Program-made: the position numbers and the translations under genes
The notes under the pieces: model-generated
What the model saw: the letters and a program-made list of their open reading frames with translations, nothing else
Database searches by the model: none
Told to the model about the DNA's origin: nothing
Assembly: GCA_947177105.1 (NCBI GenBank)
Contig: CAMWTF010000169.1
Span: forward strand, 1 to 6,014
Source of the DNA: an uncultured Lachnospiraceae bacterium
GTDB taxonomy: Bacteria > Bacillota > Clostridia > Lachnospirales > Lachnospiraceae
Direction of reading: 5' to 3'
Length of the DNA stretch: 6,014 nucleotides
Part shown: positions 1 through 5,630 of the stretch, piece by piece
Numbering within the stretch: position 1 is the stretch's first letter
How the letters are laid out: every line of letters begins with the position of its first letter

Positions 1-28
1 GTATATGAAAAATCGTCCAACTTGTCAA
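1..28 (-). promoter_or_regulatory. Candidate promoter reading leftward out of the window (-10 cut by the edge)
   Basis: On the minus strand a perfect TTGACA -35 box (23-28) is followed, after exactly 17 bases, by TATAC at 5-1; the sixth base of the -10 box lies outside the window. This is close to the housekeeping (sigma-A type) promoter consensus. It lies about 120 bases past the WYL gene stop, in an AT-rich gap, so it would start a new transcript for a minus-strand gene beyond position 1. The missing last base and the lack of a visible downstream gene keep the confidence moderate. Confidence 0.5.
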
Positions 29-118
29 CGAATGTTCCGGAGAATAATTGCTAAAAAAGAATAATAATATTCGTGATATTTTTTAAGAAGTTTCTATTGA
101 CTTGCCGCAAATTTCAAT

Positions 119-145
119 AAAAAATGTTTTTGTGCTATGCCAAAA
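119..145 (-). terminator. Weak possible terminator after the WYL regulator
   Basis: On the minus strand a short TTTTG/CAAAA stem (145-141 with 132-128, 8-base loop) is followed three bases later by a run of six T (124-119). The U-tract is good but the stem has only one G-C pair, so it would be a poor rho-independent terminator. It is listed because it lies right after the stop codon and before the promoter at the left edge. Confidence 0.25.
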
Positions 146-149
146 TGTC

Positions 150-1139
150 TTACCGGTGTTGTTTTAGAATATCCTGCAGTCTGCTGCAATATTCCTCCCT
201 GACCCACTGCGGACTCATGATCCGAATCTGGCTGCCTAGTCCTGCCAGCCATCCGTAGAACTGCTCGCTGACCACCACAGCGGCCCTGGCCCGCAGGCAG
301 TTCTCCCCCTCTCTGCGCAGTGACACCTCCCTGCCAAAGCGGTCCAGCACCACGCCCGCCAGATGTGTGGGCAATTCCAATACCACGGTCTCCTCCCTGC
401 CGCCGAACATGCCGAAGGTCTTGTCCGCATACACCGCCAGATCCAGTCCGTCAAAGGCTTCCTGTCCCTGTCGTCCCTCCAAAAGCTCTTCCACCTCCGC
501 CATCTTGTCCACACGGTAATGCTTCATCATGGCTGCGGACTCGTCCCAGGCCAGCAGATAGTAATTTTCCTCTCTCCAGATCAGCGACCAGGGGCTGACC
601 CGGTAGAGCCGTCCCTGCCTGCGGGGCACCAGCTGGCCCTTTTCATTCCATTCCAGATATCGGAAGGTGATCTGGCGGTTGTCCTGAATTGCCCGGTGCA
701 GGGCATCTATACAATAATAGACACTTTCGTTCTCCGCCTTGACTCGGCCCACCACATGTACCTGGCGGCGGAGTTTCCCCGCATCGTGGCAGCTGACCAG
801 CTTCTCCAGTTTGCCAATGAGTTCCCGCGACTTTTTTGGCGTGATAAACCGGGAAGACTGTACCGCATCCACCAAAAGCTTTAACTCCGCCAGTTCAAAC
901 TCCCTGCCCGCCATGTAATAGCCGCCCCCCTGCCTGCTCTGCAGCTGCAGAATGTCATAGCCGAACTGCTGCAGACAGGCAATGTCGTCATAGACGCTCT
1001 TGCGCTCGCTGTGGATTCCCAGCGCCTCCAGACGACGGATCAGTTCCTGGGTGCTAATGGGATGTTCCTCGTCCGTCTCCTCTGCCAATATCTTTGCCAG
1101 ATACAACAGTTTTAATTTCTGTCCCGATGCTCTCGCCAT
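150..1139 (-). CDS. WYL-domain helix-turn-helix transcriptional regulator
   Basis: Predicted cytoplasmic DNA-binding regulator of about 329 residues. The N-terminal part (about residues 5-65) looks like a winged helix-turn-helix, with the stretch SERKSVYDDIACL typical of DeoR/HTH_11-like WYL proteins. The WYL domain spans about 140-215 and includes SPWSLIWREENYYLLAWD. The tail (about 250-325, starting near ETVVLELP) resembles the WCX C-terminal extension. WYL domains are known to sense ligands, often nucleic acids or nucleotides, and to control transcription; the ligand and target here are unknown. Start choice: the frame can be extended to a GTG at 1169, but that GTG lies inside a long hairpin and has no ribosome site. 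The ATG at 1139 gives MARASGQKLKLLYL, the usual start of this family, with CAGGAG at 1157-1152, 12 bases upstream (somewhat long). A terminator separates it from the HAD gene, so it is probably a single-gene unit. Only a weak promoter candidate is visible upstream (TTATAC at 1254-1249 with a poor -35 box). Confidence 0.9.
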   Translation of the reverse strand: MARASGQKLKLLYLAKILAEETDEEHPISTQELIRRLEALGIHSERKSVYDDIACLQQFGYDILQLQSRQGGGYYMAGREFELAELKLLVDAVQSSRFITPKKSRELIGKLEKLVSCHDAGKLRRQVHVVGRVKAENESVYYCIDALHRAIQDNRQITFRYLEWNEKGQLVPRRQGRLYRVSPWSLIWREENYYLLAWDESAAMMKHYRVDKMAEVEELLEGRQGQEAFDGLDLAVYADKTFGMFGGREETVVLELPTHLAGVVLDRFGREVSLRREGENCLRARAAVVVSEQFYGWLAGLGSQIRIMSPQWVREEYCSRLQDILKQHR

Positions 1140-1163
1140 ATGCCTGTATAACTCCTGTCTTAT

Positions 1164-1217
1164 ACTCACGAGCGATGAGATTTGCCGTGATGTCCCTGAA
1201 ATCTTTCGCTCGTGAGT
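1164..1217. repeat. Long near-perfect hairpin just upstream of the WYL ribosome site
   Basis: Arms ACTCACGAGCGA (1164-1175) and TCGCTCGTGAGT (1206-1217) are perfect 12-base complements. Inside them AGATTT (1178-1183) pairs with AAATCT (1199-1204), separated by a 2x1 internal bulge, leaving a 15-base loop. That gives 18 paired bases over 54. In the WYL mRNA the structure would end about six bases before the CAGGAG ribosome site. No U-tract follows, so it is not a standard terminator. It could be a leader structure, an operator, or a copy of a dispersed palindromic element; the sequence alone does not decide. Confidence 0.8.
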
Positions 1218-1225
1218 CGGGTTAC

Positions 1226-1255
1226 TTGGCAGGTTTTAGTGACCGTTGGTATAAA
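1226..1255 (+). promoter_or_regulatory. Promoter-like sequence facing the HAD gene (antisense)
   Basis: On the plus strand TTGGCA (1226-1231) and TATAAA (1250-1255) are 18 bases apart, and TG at 1247-1248 makes an extended -10 box. A transcript would begin near 1262 and run antisense into the terminator and the 3' end of the HAD gene. No plus-strand gene follows, so this is either an antisense RNA promoter or a chance match in an AT-rich gap. Confidence 0.3.
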
Positions 1256-1282
1256 TTGTGGTTAATTATTCCCGTGACGCCG

Positions 1283-1319
1283 AAAAAGTAGCCTGGCCAG
1301 GTATTTACCTGAACAGGCT
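1283..1319 (-). terminator. Rho-independent terminator after the HAD nucleotidase gene
   Basis: On the minus strand AGCCTG (1319-1314) pairs with CAGGCT (1295-1290), and inside them CAGGT (1311-1307) pairs with ACCTG (1302-1298) around a 4-base loop, with a two-base internal mismatch between the two stems. TTTTT follows at 1287-1283. The stop codon of the HAD gene is about 50 bases upstream, so this closes the small-membrane-protein/HAD unit and separates it from the WYL gene. Confidence 0.8.
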
Positions 1320-1370
1320 ATAATTGTCGGTAAGCCACGCTCCAGGCTGGGAGAACAAAAAACAGCAAAA

Positions 1371-2099
1371 CTACACATAAATGCCCAACACCTCATAAAT
1401 CTGCTGCAAGAGTGATATCTCATAATCAGCCCTGTAGCTAAATTCGCAAGGGTCTTCCTGCGGATTATACCAGCAGGTTCGTATCCCGGCCTGTATGCCG
1501 CCCAGAATATCACTGGTCATGGAGTCCCCGATGATCAGTATCCTGCCTCTGTCCTTTTCCTCCAGCTGTTCCAGACAGTAGTCAAAAAATATCTTGCTGG
1601 GCTTGGCGTGGCCGACAGCTTCGGAGATAAACACTCCGTTCATGACCTCCGAGAGCCCGGAGAGGCCCAGCTTGCTCTTCTGGGTGGCTGTCACTCCGTT
1701 GGTCACCACATACTGCTTATAATGCCCCTGCAGAGATTTTACCACTGTCAGCGCGTCATCTCTAAAAGCGTAAATATGGCCCAGACCCATCTGAAATTCC
1801 TGCAGGAAAGCTTCAATGTCGATCCCCTCCAGCCCGTACTCGGCAAAAAAATCCCGAAACCTGCCGCTCAGGAGCTGTTCCTTGGTCACCTCTCCCCGCT
1901 CCAGCCTCCTCCAATAACCGTCATTGATCTGGCTGTAACGCTGGATCATCTCCTCCGTGAGGGGTTTGCCGATGGTGTGGAAACATTTTCGCAATGCTCC
2001 CCGCATGGAATAATCAAAGTCCAGCAGGGTTCCGTCCACATCCCATAAAAGGGTGGTAAACTTCGGTTTATTTTTCCTCTGCATATTCGGAACCCGCAT
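1371..2099 (-). CDS. HAD-superfamily hydrolase, YjjG/YfnB-like (noncanonical nucleotidase type)
   Basis: Cytoplasmic phosphatase of 242 residues, a normal length for HAD subfamily IA. All four HAD motifs are visible: motif I DVDGT at 20-24 (nucleophile Asp20, general acid/base Asp22) within WDVDGTLLDF; motif II TNG at 133-135; motif III Lys166 in GHAKPSKIFF; motif IV GDSMTSDILG at 191-200 with the Mg-binding acids. The helical cap lies between motifs I and II. The motif I context LLDF and the GHAKPSKIFFDYCL stretch resemble YjjG/YfnB, which in E. coli (YjjG) removes phosphate from UMP, dUMP, dTMP and noncanonical pyrimidine nucleotides as a house-cleaning step; substrate here is inferred. Start is uncertain: ATG 2099 has GGGAGGGG almost touching it, while ATG 2084 gives an N-terminus closer to family length but has no well-spaced ribosome site. 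Either start overlaps the end of the upstream small gene (by 32 or 17 bases), which suggests translational coupling. Confidence 0.9.
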   Translation of the reverse strand: MRVPNMQRKNKPKFTTLLWDVDGTLLDFDYSMRGALRKCFHTIGKPLTEEMIQRYSQINDGYWRRLERGEVTKEQLLSGRFRDFFAEYGLEGIDIEAFLQEFQMGLGHIYAFRDDALTVVKSLQGHYKQYVVTNGVTATQKSKLGLSGLSEVMNGVFISEAVGHAKPSKIFFDYCLEQLEEKDRGRILIIGDSMTSDILGGIQAGIRTCWYNPQEDPCEFSYRADYEISLLQQIYEVLGIYV

Positions 2100-2244
2100 C
2101 CCCTCCCGCAGGCTGGGCCGCCAGCTCCGTCTGATTCTTTTTCTTCCGCATGGTAATACCGATAAAGGTGGCCGCCCCGGCCACTACGACAATTACCGCC
2201 ATGAGCAACAGATAGGATAAGAACGAATTTAAAAATGCTAACAT
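2068..2244 (-). CDS. Small single-pass membrane protein (58 residues), function unknown
   Basis: I do not recognise a function. Residues about 7-31 form one hydrophobic membrane segment (SFLSYLLLMAVIVVVAGAAT and on), followed by a basic patch RKKK at 33-36 and a polar, acidic tail ending YAEEK. By the positive-inside rule the tail would face the cytoplasm. The reading frame extends further upstream, but the ATG at 2244 is the clear start: a full AGGAGG lies at 2260-2255, 10 bases away, and the segment before it holds the leader. Small proteins of this shape are common in Lachnospiraceae and from memory often carry misleading automatic names; the shape also recalls OadG-type decarboxylase gamma subunits, but there are no partner subunits nearby. 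It is the first gene after a strong promoter and overlaps the start of the HAD gene, so both are probably made together. Confidence 0.8.
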   Translation of the reverse strand: MLAFLNSFLSYLLLMAVIVVVAGAATFIGITMRKKKNQTELAAQPAGGDAGSEYAEEK

Positions 2245-2273
2245 AACAAAAGCGCCTCCTAAATATATATTCC

Positions 2274-2307
2274 ACTGCCTTCCCGCTGATAATACCGTGA
2301 AGGCTGT
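2274..2307 (-). promoter_or_regulatory. Inverted repeat in the leader of the small-membrane-protein/HAD unit
   Basis: In the roughly 75-base leader, minus-strand ACAGCCTTC (2307-2299) can pair with GAAGGCAGT (2282-2274), nine positions with a single A-A mismatch and a 16-base loop. It lies between the predicted transcription start (about 2319) and the AGGAGG site at 2260. No U-tract follows. It could affect translation or mRNA stability, or be incidental. Confidence 0.4.
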
Positions 2308-2325
2308 CCTTTGACTGCAAAGAAT

Positions 2326-2355
2326 ATTATAGCAATACTTGCCAGTCCCCGTCAA
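2326..2355 (-). promoter_or_regulatory. Near-consensus promoter for the small membrane protein and HAD genes
   Basis: On the minus strand TTGACG (2355-2350) and a perfect TATAAT (2331-2326) are separated by 18 bases. The -35 box includes the TGA stop codon of the mutS-like gene (2354-2352). Transcription would start near 2319, giving a leader of about 75 bases. This is the best promoter in the window and makes the next two genes independent of upstream transcription. Confidence 0.75.
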
Positions 2356-4052
2356 GACAGTTTCCAGATTCCCTGTTGCAGAAATTCTTCGGCCTGCCTC
2401 TGGGCCTTCTGTATAATGAACTGGTCATAGCCCATGATTTCCAACAGCCGGATGGCATTGCGGCTGTTGGCCCTGCCCTCCCGCAGCTTATAGTTAAAGA
2501 GAATATCCCCTTCCCGGATCTCCTCCTCAAAGTGATAGTTGTCGTACAATCCGGACAGGAGCTCTGTCAGTTCAATGTCATGGGTGGCGGCAAAGCACTG
2601 TATTCCCTCTCCTGTCAGGCTGACCAGAATCTGGGTGGCCGCTGCGATCCGCTCCACCGTATTAGTTCCCCGCAGCACCTCGTCCACGAAGCACAGAACC
2701 GGCCTGGAACTGTCCTCCTCCCTGGCATCCAGAATCCTCTTCAGAGACTTGATTTCCACAATATAATAACTCTCTCCGCTCTCTAAGTCGTCTCGCAGAG
2801 ACATGGAGGAATAGATTCTGTACATGGGGGCACAGTAACAATCCGCCAGCGCCATATACAAAGTCTGGGCCATCAGGGCCCCCAGAGCCACGGTTTTCAA
2901 AAAGGTGGACTTGCCGGAGGCATTGGAACCCGTCAAAAGCACTCCCCGGCTGGCGGATATGCTGTTTTTCACGGGATGATCTATCAGAGGATGGTAGAGC
3001 TGCTCTGCGGACAGCGCATTTTCGTCCCCCCGCAGATCCGGCCTGCACCAGGCGAGACCTTCCGCGTCCAGACTGGCCCGGTACATGGCGATGCTGACAG
3101 CCGACTCCAGATAGCCCAGGGTAGTGATCAGCTGATCAATCTCCTCCATATGAATACCGATCTCCCGCAGCATACGGTTAAAGAAGATCAAGTCCACATG
3201 AAATGCCATCCGAACATAGTCCAGCAGGATATCCGCAGGACTTCCTCCTGTGGTGCTGCCCGCCTTGGAGAACACCCAAAAAGCCCCCCTCTGGGACTTG
3301 CTCAGCGCCTTTTTCCCCTGGAGCAGCCGCCGGTTCTCCCGCTCACATACAGGGATCTTTAATTCGGCTGTCTCCTGCGCCTTGGCCAGCAGCCGGGCGA
3401 TATAGGCCAGACTGGTGATATAGGGCTCAATCTCCCGCTTGATCCCCATGTAGGTCATGATGTTGTACACCATCAATATGACTATGGCGGCCAGTCCCAC
3501 AGGCAGCCGGATAAACAACAGTAAAATTGCGGGAAGATACAATAAATTGACAATGGTATCCCTGGTGTTGGATCTGTTCCCCAGCGTATGCAGATATTCC
3601 AAATAGTCATACAGGGAGAATTTTCCAGTGCTGCCCAGATTATGCATAAGCTTCTGGAAGGCTACACGCCGGTCCGGATGCTCCATAAAATAAGTAACCA
3701 CATTGTCAAAATACTCCAGCTCTTCCCTGGATCGGGTCGGAGTGCGCAGCATATGATACAGCACTTCCTCACCACTGGAGGATATGGTATAGTTCAGCCT
3801 CATGAACACCTGATCCATGGACAGATCATCCCAGGTGATATCATCGAGCTGCCCCGGCTCTCTGTGATGCTCATAATATCCGGGAATACGCACAAAACGC
3901 TCCACCTTGTATTCCTTGTCCGGGCGCTTTCCATAGCTCTCATAGAGCTTTTTTTCAAACTGCTTTTTCTCTCTCCTGTCAGCCAAAATTCCCTGCCCAG
4001 CCAAAAACAGCGCAATCAGACCCATGGCTCCCCAAAATATCAAATATTCCAT
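2352..4052 (-). CDS. Membrane-associated MutS-related ATPase
   Basis: A 566-residue protein with the complete MutS C-terminal ATPase: Walker A TGSNASGKST at 374-383; a signature-like stretch ESYYIVEIKSL at 427-437; Walker B VLCFVDE at 452-458 followed by RGT at 461-463; and an ATHD histidine loop at 489-492. The part before it (about 75-350) fits the MutS lever/core helices. It lacks the N-terminal mismatch-recognition and connector domains of MutS1 (about 850 residues) and the Smr nuclease tail of MutS2 (about 780). Instead residues about 4-22 are a likely membrane anchor and about 166-203 hold one or two further hydrophobic segments, so the ATPase probably sits at the membrane. Such proteins are normally annotated only as MutS-related; a mismatch-repair role is not supported, and the true role is unknown. 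Start: ATG 4052 has AGAGGG 9 bases upstream. The gene follows the permease by 108 bases and I see no good promoter there, so read-through from the permease is likely. Confidence 0.88.
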   Translation of the reverse strand: MEYLIFWGAMGLIALFLAGQGILADRREKKQFEKKLYESYGKRPDKEYKVERFVRIPGYYEHHREPGQLDDITWDDLSMDQVFMRLNYTISSSGEEVLYHMLRTPTRSREELEYFDNVVTYFMEHPDRRVAFQKLMHNLGSTGKFSLYDYLEYLHTLGNRSNTRDTIVNLLYLPAILLLFIRLPVGLAAIVILMVYNIMTYMGIKREIEPYITSLAYIARLLAKAQETAELKIPVCERENRRLLQGKKALSKSQRGAFWVFSKAGSTTGGSPADILLDYVRMAFHVDLIFFNRMLREIGIHMEEIDQLITTLGYLESAVSIAMYRASLDAEGLAWCRPDLRGDENALSAEQLYHPLIDHPVKNSISASRGVLLTGSNASGKSTFLKTVALGALMAQTLYMALADCYCAPMYRIYSSMSLRDDLESGESYYIVEIKSLKRILDAREEDSSRPVLCFVDEVLRGTNTVERIAAATQILVSLTGEGIQCFAATHDIELTELLSGLYDNYHFEEEIREGDILFNYKLREGRANSRNAIRLLEIMGYDQFIIQKAQRQAEEFLQQGIWKLS

Positions 4053-4111
4053 AGCAGACTTCCCTCTACATACATAACGCAGGCTTTGTTAAGCTTATCT
4101 CTGCCCGCCAA

Positions 4112-4140
4112 ACAGGACAGACGCTACCCGCCTGCCCTGT
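4112..4140 (-). terminator. Strong hairpin between permease and mutS-like gene; at best a partial terminator
   Basis: On the minus strand ACAGGGCAGGCG (4140-4129) pairs with CGTCTGTCCTGT (4123-4112): 12 pairs including two G-U, with a 5-base GGTAG loop. It starts about 20 bases after the permease stop. Only three T follow before GGCGGG, so efficient rho-independent termination is unlikely; it may partly reduce read-through or protect the 3' end of the permease mRNA. Confidence 0.5.
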
Positions 4141-4160
4141 CAGATGCTCCCTGTGGTTTT

Positions 4161-5525
4161 TTACAGGAAAATATACTTGAGAACAAACAACACGGTCAAC
4201 ACATACATCAGAATGCTCACCTTCCCTTTGACCTTGCCGGTACACAGGTGCAGGATCGTCCAGGAAATCACACCCACGGCAATACCCTCGGAAATGCTGT
4301 ACATCAAGGGCATGGAGAGGATACACAGAAATGCGGGAATGGACTCCAGCATATTATCCCAGTTAATCTTCGCCACAGATCCGATCATATAGAAACCTAC
4401 TATGATCAGCGCCGGTGCGGTGGCAAAGGAAGGAATGGATAAAAACAGCGGAGAAAATACAATTGCCAGCAGGAACAGCAGACCGGTTGTCACTGCGGTC
4501 AGACCGGTTCTGCCGCCCTCCGTCACACCGGAAGCGCTCTCCACATAGGTGGTGGTGGTGGAAGTACCCAGTATGGCGCCTGCGGCGGTTGCAACGGCAT
4601 CGGCCAGCAGCGCTCCCTTGATCCGCGGCAGTTTGCCGTCTTTGTCCAGCATATTGGCCTTGGAGGATACGCCGATCAGAGTCCCCAGGGTATCAAAGAT
4701 ATCCACAAACAGGAAGGCAAACACGATAACCACCATATCTATGATCTTGACAGTGCTGAAATCTGCCTTGAAAACCTGTCCGAAAGTGTTTCCTAATGGC
4801 GAAAAATCCATGGAGACGATTTTTTCGGGAAGCACTGAAGCCATTCCCAGCTCCTCGCTGGGAACATACAGACCAGTCAGCTGGCAGATGATCCCCAGCA
4901 CCCAGGTGATCAGAATACCGAACAGAATCCCTCCTTTTACCTTCTTGATCAGAAGAAAAGCGGTAACCAGCACACCGATCAGCGCCAGCAGCGCACCGAT
5001 GCCCACGGAATTGAAATTCTCCTTGAAGGTCTGATAGGAAACCAGCGTGGAATCGTTGTTTACCACAATCTTGGCGTTCTGCAGGCCAATGAAGGCGATG
5101 AACAGACCGATACCGGCGCTCACCGCGGATTTCAGCGTCATGGGGATGGCGTTGAAAATGGCCTCACGCACATTGGTGACAGACAGTACGATAAAAATCA
5201 GTCCCTCGATAAACACGGCCAGCAGCGCAATCTGCCAGGAGTATCCGTAACCGATGACAACGGTATAGGCAAAGTAGGCATTCAGCCCCATGCCCGGCGC
5301 CAGCGCAAAAGGATAATTGGCCAACAGCGCCATCAGCAAAGTCCCCAAAAAGGAAGCCAGTGCTGTGGCCAGCAGAATTGCCTGCGGATCCATTCCTGTA
5401 GCGGAAAGGATATCAGGATTAACAGCCAATATATATGCCATGGTCATAAAGGTGGTGATACCCGCCATGACCTCGGTCTTTACATTGGTGTTATTCTCCT
5501 TGAGTTTGAAGAACTTTTCTAACAT
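4161..5525 (-). CDS. NCS2-family purine permease, AzgA-like (adenine/guanine/hypoxanthine type)
   Basis: Inner-membrane transporter of 454 residues, the usual length for AzgA-like NCS2 permeases (as in B. subtilis PbuG and PbuO), which import adenine, guanine or hypoxanthine with protons. It is hydrophobic throughout, consistent with about 12-14 membrane segments. Family landmarks: N-terminal KTEVMAGITTFMTMAYILAV (about 16-35), APGMGLNAYFAY at 76-87, FVDIFDTLGTLIG at 273-285, and a threonine-rich TSTTTTYVESASGVTEGGRT at 321-340. Acidic residues Asp276 and Glu329 are the likely substrate-site positions by family analogy. Which purine base it prefers cannot be read from the sequence. Start: ATG 5525 with GAGGG four to five bases upstream. 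It follows a deaminase-type amidohydrolase by 96 bases with no clear promoter, so both are probably on one transcript. No recognisable purine riboswitch lies in the spacer. Confidence 0.93.
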   Translation of the reverse strand: MLEKFFKLKENNTNVKTEVMAGITTFMTMAYILAVNPDILSATGMDPQAILLATALASFLGTLLMALLANYPFALAPGMGLNAYFAYTVVIGYGYSWQIALLAVFIEGLIFIVLSVTNVREAIFNAIPMTLKSAVSAGIGLFIAFIGLQNAKIVVNNDSTLVSYQTFKENFNSVGIGALLALIGVLVTAFLLIKKVKGGILFGILITWVLGIICQLTGLYVPSEELGMASVLPEKIVSMDFSPLGNTFGQVFKADFSTVKIIDMVVIVFAFLFVDIFDTLGTLIGVSSKANMLDKDGKLPRIKGALLADAVATAAGAILGTSTTTTYVESASGVTEGGRTGLTAVTTGLLFLLAIVFSPLFLSIPSFATAPALIIVGFYMIGSVAKINWDNMLESIPAFLCILSMPLMYSISEGIAVGVISWTILHLCTGKVKGKVSILMYVLTVLFVLKYIFL

Positions 5526-5542
5526 TTTTCCCTCTCATTTCT

Positions 5543-5578
5543 GCCGCTGCAGCGGCTTGAAGCTGTAGAAACACAGCT
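5543..5578 (-). promoter_or_regulatory. Two tandem inverted repeats in the permease leader
   Basis: Between the amidohydrolase and the permease, minus-strand AGCTGT (5578-5573) pairs with ACAGCT (5566-5561), extendable by G-U pairs. Six bases later comes a perfect 14-base palindrome GCCGCTGCAGCGGC (5556-5543), 13 bases before the permease ribosome site. Neither is followed by a U-tract. They could be mRNA processing or stability structures, or the palindrome could bind a dimeric regulator. Confidence 0.45.
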
Positions 5579-5611
5579 CTTTAGAAATTTGGTTGACAGT
5601 GACTATTGATG

Positions 5612-5630
5612 TCTGAGAAAATTACTCAGA
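5612..5630 (-). repeat. Small hairpin across the amidohydrolase stop codon
   Basis: On the minus strand TCTGAG (5630-5625), which encodes the last two residues, pairs with CTCAGA (5617-5612); the loop TAATTTT carries the stop codon. With six base pairs and no trailing T-run it is not a terminator, which agrees with read-through into the permease. Confidence 0.35.

Noticed and set aside
48..105. Short AT-rich inverted repeats in the left gap
   Set aside because: Stems of about five A-T pairs are expected by chance in sequence this AT-rich.
363..884. Plus-strand open frame of 173 codons opposite the WYL gene
   Set aside because: It is a shadow of the WYL coding frame with no recognisable domain and no ribosome site that stands out.
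1140..1169. GTG start at 1169 adding ten residues to the WYL regulator
   Set aside because: The GTG is part of the long hairpin arm and has no ribosome site; family N-termini fit the ATG at 1139.
2245..2355. Upstream extension of the small membrane protein to 95 residues
   Set aside because: The extra 37 codons cover the promoter and leader; the AGGAGG site clearly serves the ATG at 2244.
3588..4442. A 284-codon plus-strand open frame spanning the permease and mutS-like genes
   Set aside because: It is antisense to two well-supported genes, crosses their intergenic hairpin, and its composition (many His, Pro, Gln) shows no family motifs.
4549..4563. GGT trinucleotide repeat run
   Set aside because: It is simply four consecutive ACC threonine codons in the conserved threonine-rich motif of the permease.
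5526..5621. Purine riboswitch ahead of the purine permease
   Set aside because: A TTTCTAC string is present, as in the riboswitch core, but the surrounding P1, P2 and P3 helices and the conserved junction bases are absent.
5593..5621. Plus-strand TTGACA at 5593-5598 as a promoter
   Set aside because: At 16-18 bases downstream there is no acceptable -10 box, and no plus-strand gene follows.
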